Positions 61,773 through 64,000 of a stretch of 64,000 bases of DNA are shown in pieces. A program made the translations under genes and the position numbers. Every line of letters begins with the position of its first letter. The stretch's first letter is position 1. The stretch is from BJHQ01 sp964654285 (GTDB taxonomy: Bacteria; Planctomycetota; UBA11346): positions 1 to 64,000 of the forward strand of contig CAZZJC010000007.1 in the NCBI GenBank assembly GCA_964654285.1, read 5' to 3'. The notes below the pieces were generated by a model. The model was not told the DNA's origin and did no database searches. It saw only the letters and a program-made list of their open reading frames with translations.

Positions 61773-62267
61773 TCAGCGTTCGCGCAGTTTCCTGAAGAAT
61801 CCCTTGAGGAGCGCAGCGGATTCCTCGGCGTCCACGCCGCCGGCCACTTCCAGCGCATGGTTGAACCCGGGTGGCGCCCGCAGGTCGACCACGCTGCCGC
61901 AGGCGCCCGCCTTGGGTTCGCGCGCGGCGTAGACGACGCGCTTCACCCGTGCATTCAGGCAGGCGCCCAGGCACATCGGGCAGGGTTCGAGCGACACGTA
62001 GAGCGTGCAGTCTTCGAGCCGCCACGAACCGAGGGCCGAGCTGGCGGCGGTGATCGCGACCATCTCGGCGTGCGCGGTCGCATCCTGCAGGCGTTCGCAC
62101 GCATTGCGCCCGCGTCCGATGACCCGGCCCGCATGCACGACCACCGCGCCGACCGGAACCTCGCCCTCGTCGGCGGCAAGCCGCGCCTCGGCCAGGGCCT
62201 GGCGCATGAAGAAGGCGTCAGCCGACGACGGAGGCTCGGCCGGCCCGTTCGCGCGGTCGCAGATCAT
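61773..62267 (-). CDS. tadA: tRNA-specific adenosine deaminase
   Basis: The product has 164 residues. It has the zinc-dependent deaminase motifs H66-A-E68 (ATAHAEMVAI) and P-C96-PM-C99 (SLEPCPMCLGA), plus EVPVGAVVV and RVKRVVYAA. It converts the wobble adenosine of tRNA-Arg(ACG) to inosine in the cytoplasm. The start at 62267 is the longest; Met21 (MRQALAEARL) is an alternative that matches the usual length. It lies 16 bases after the STAS gene on the same strand. Confidence 0.92.
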   Translation of the reverse strand: MICDRANGPAEPPSSADAFFMRQALAEARLAADEGEVPVGAVVVHAGRVIGRGRNACERLQDATAHAEMVAITAASSALGSWRLEDCTLYVSLEPCPMCLGACLNARVKRVVYAAREPKAGACGSVVDLRAPPGFNHALEVAGGVDAEESAALLKGFFRKLRER

Positions 62268-62283
62268 CGCGGAATCAGCTGGC

Positions 62284-63183
62284 TCAGGCGCGCTTGAGCA
62301 GCGACAGCAGGTTGCCGCGCGAGGGCAGGGGCAGGTGCTTCACCTCGTCGCATATCGATTCCAGGGCCTTCAGCGCAGGGTCGTCCTTCTTGACCGCCAG
62401 CGCGTTGCCATGGCTGACGATGCCGACCTGGAGCTTCTCCTGGTTGCCGACCAGGAAGAAGGTGACCGTCTCGCCGACCGTGACCGCATTGCGCTTGATG
62501 ATCGCGGCGACCTCGTCGAGGGCGCGCTGGATCGCCGTCGCGACCTGCGGCTGGAGCTGGCAGCGCTCTCCCAGGGCGAGCGCGAGCGCGCCCACCGCAG
62601 GCGCGAAGGCGAGATCGGCGGGCAGCTTGACCTCGACCAGGCGGACCTTGCTGATCTCGTAGAACTCCACCGTGCCGTCGCTGCCGACGTTGAAGTAGTC
62701 GCCCGAACGCGGGTCTTTGAAGCGTCCCGCCTGGCTGACGTTCAGGCCCATGCCGGTGATCGGATGCTTGAACTGGAGGGGGAACTTCACCTCGGTGGCG
62801 GGCTTGGCCTCGGCGGCCTTGGCCTTGCCGAAGCTGGCGACCGCGGCCTCGATGGTGTCGTGGGTCTCGAAGAGGTTGAGCAGCCCGAGCATCTCGAAGA
62901 GGGCGATGACCTTGGCCGGGACGCCGACCAGCTTGATGTCGCCGCCCTTGTCGCGGAAGGTGTCGACGCACTTCACGATCGTCCCGAGGCCGGTCGAGTT
63001 GATGTACTTGACGTTGGTCAGCACCAGCATCGCGTTGCGCGTGCCCGACGAGAGGATGTCGGTGAGGCGCCCTTCGAAGGTCTGGTTCGTGCTGGCGTCG
63101 ATCGAGCCGGTGAGGAACACCGCCTTGGCGTCCTCGCCCGAGGGCAGGGTCACCGTCTTGATGTCGAAGTTCAGGACCGCCAT
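62284..63183 (-). CDS. STAS-domain protein with ribbon-like middle and degenerate anti-sigma-kinase-like end
   Basis: The product has 299 residues. Residues 1-115 form a STAS domain like anti-sigma-factor antagonists, with S63 (YINSTGLGTIVK) at the phosphorylation position. A middle segment of about 40 residues (HPITGMGLNVSQAGRFKDPR, SGDYFNVGSDG) has the spacing of a zinc ribbon but no cysteines. The C terminus (RALDEVAAIIKRNAV, LQVGIVSHGNAL, GNLLSLLKR) resembles an RsbW-type HATPase fold without its ATP motifs. It would work in partner switching for a stress or surface-attachment response in the cytoplasm. The partner kinase is not in the window. Confidence 0.75.
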   Translation of the reverse strand: MAVLNFDIKTVTLPSGEDAKAVFLTGSIDASTNQTFEGRLTDILSSGTRNAMLVLTNVKYINSTGLGTIVKCVDTFRDKGGDIKLVGVPAKVIALFEMLGLLNLFETHDTIEAAVASFGKAKAAEAKPATEVKFPLQFKHPITGMGLNVSQAGRFKDPRSGDYFNVGSDGTVEFYEISKVRLVEVKLPADLAFAPAVGALALALGERCQLQPQVATAIQRALDEVAAIIKRNAVTVGETVTFFLVGNQEKLQVGIVSHGNALAVKKDDPALKALESICDEVKHLPLPSRGNLLSLLKRA

Positions 63184-63229
63184 GGAAGCCTCGCTGGAGT
63201 CGGTTCGCCCGGTCGTGTCACCGGCCAGG

Positions 63230-63253
63230 GCATTGGGTCAGAGCATCGGGTCA
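63230..63253 (+). repeat. Two near-identical 11-base direct repeats in the STAS upstream gap
   Basis: GCATTGGGTCA (63230-63240) and GCATCGGGTCA (63243-63253) differ by one base and are 13 bases apart, in the divergent gap between the STAS gene and the last gene. A protein-binding site is possible but unproven. Confidence 0.35.
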
Positions 63254-63457
63254 GCGCATCAGGAATGCCCGGCAGCATTCCGCCGACCCCAGGGAACTCA
63301 ATCCCGGACGAGGCCGGGCTCATCCGAGTGTGATACGGAAATACAGTGCCGGGCAGGGATTGGCGGATTCACCCCAGCCTCGGGGCGGGCCGAGGGCAGA
63401 CTCGGTGGCAGGACAGCGCTCCAGCGCTAGCCTGACCTGCACCGTCACGGAGACGCC

Positions 63458-64000
63458 ATGGGCTTTCTCGACTTCCTCTTCAAGAAGAAACCGAAAGCCG
63501 ACGAGCCGGCCAAGGCCTCGTCCGACAGCGCTCCCCAGCGCAAGCACAGCCGCAAGGTGATCATCGCCGGCAAGCGCGACAGCGACCGCCTGCCGCCGGC
63601 GAAGCCGGCTGTCCCGCCCCCGGTGCCGGCCGCCAGCGCCACGGTCGCGACCATCCCGCCCCCGGCAAAACCGGATACCGGGTTCAGCCTCGCATCGAAG
63701 CAGCGACCACCCAGCGAGCGCCCCAAGAGCCGCGAACCGATCATCGCCAGCGCCCCGCCGGAGTTCACCGGCGACCTGTCGGCGGTGTCCAAGCCCAAGC
63801 AGTCCAACGGGGGGACGCGGACCGGCGACGCCGCGCTGCTCGAATTCCTCCGCCTGTCGGTGGATGGGAAACCCAGCCTGATCACCTACGAGCAGGAGGT
63901 CGAGATCAAGGCGCTGGCCGCGAGCGAGGACCTCCCGATCGATGTCGCCGCGGTGCGCATCGGGGCTCTCACCGAGGACCAGCTCGTCAACGCGCTCACC
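63458..64000 (+). CDS. Partial gene, proline-rich protein with possible MshEN-like end
   Basis: The frame starts with ATG at 63458 after CACGGAG and runs 181 codons off the right edge. It begins MGFLDFLFKKKPKADE, then a long proline- and alanine-rich, positively charged linker (about 20-120), and near the edge YEQEVEIKALAASE and VRIGALTEDQLVNAL, which resembles the start of an MshEN/GspE N-terminal repeat. It may be a cytoplasmic regulator or the N terminus of a larger protein. Too little is visible to name it. Confidence 0.6.
   Translation, partial: MGFLDFLFKKKPKADEPAKASSDSAPQRKHSRKVIIAGKRDSDRLPPAKPAVPPPVPAASATVATIPPPAKPDTGFSLASKQRPPSERPKSREPIIASAPPEFTGDLSAVSKPKQSNGGTRTGDAALLEFLRLSVDGKPSLITYEQEVEIKALAASEDLPIDVAAVRIGALTEDQLVNALT

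Overview
The window is high-G+C bacterial chromosome. It most resembles the PVC superphylum and probably Planctomycetota: an HzsA-like cytochrome, a YdjY-like protein, a planctomycete-style bS21, hypothetical glycosyl hydrolase family 6 and DUF5060 glycosidases, and many secreted proteins of unknown function. No rRNA or complete tRNA is present, so the placement is an inference.

Region 1 (1 to about 19,134) looks like the right part of an integrated element. It starts inside an IS4-type transposase and an HTH protein. It continues with three large secreted proteins: an unknown protein, an Ig/LamG adhesin-like protein, and an RHS protein with a C39-like peptidase domain. The RHS protein ends in an AT-rich toxin module resembling the myxobacterial SitA6 family (DUF2380). 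The next gene has the double CxxCG signature of the SitI6 immunity family. Four tightly packed genes follow: an HzsA-like di-heme protein, a beta-propeller/di-heme peroxidase-like protein, and a YedE/YeeE transporter split over two genes, the second carrying a cysteine-less rhodanese domain. The region ends with three iteron-like repeats and the 3' half of a tRNA-Leu(GAG) gene with its terminator, which is what insertion into a tRNA gene leaves.

Region 2 (19,177-29,000) is core-like: transketolase, two small envelope or secreted genes, a type IV pilus ATPase group (PilT, a single MshEN-domain protein, PilB), a SatP-type acetate carrier, a Nudix hydrolase and an HExxH membrane protein. Region 3 (29,022-37,761) is envelope: an oversized class B penicillin-binding protein, a DUF5060 glycosidase, and a WecA-like/O-antigen-ligase-like pair that overlaps by 4 bp.

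Region 4 (37,831-46,824) is a sugar-use locus: a GHL6 glycosidase with an MFS-type transporter, then an isomerase-aldolase-kinase operon. Each operon is divergent from its own AraC-family regulator, with a perfect dyad in each divergent gap. Isomerase, kinase and aldolase make a complete route from an aldose to C3 fragments, but the sugar is unknown.

Region 5 (47,232-64,000) is mixed housekeeping: an AAA+ ATPase, LplA, BirA, bS21, CoaB, a methyltransferase, a heparinase-like protein, dCTP deaminase, a PhnP-like hydrolase, a SpoIID lipoprotein, a YkgJ cluster protein, TadA and a STAS protein. It also has a striking run of short hairpins at 50,744-51,160. The last gene runs off the right edge.
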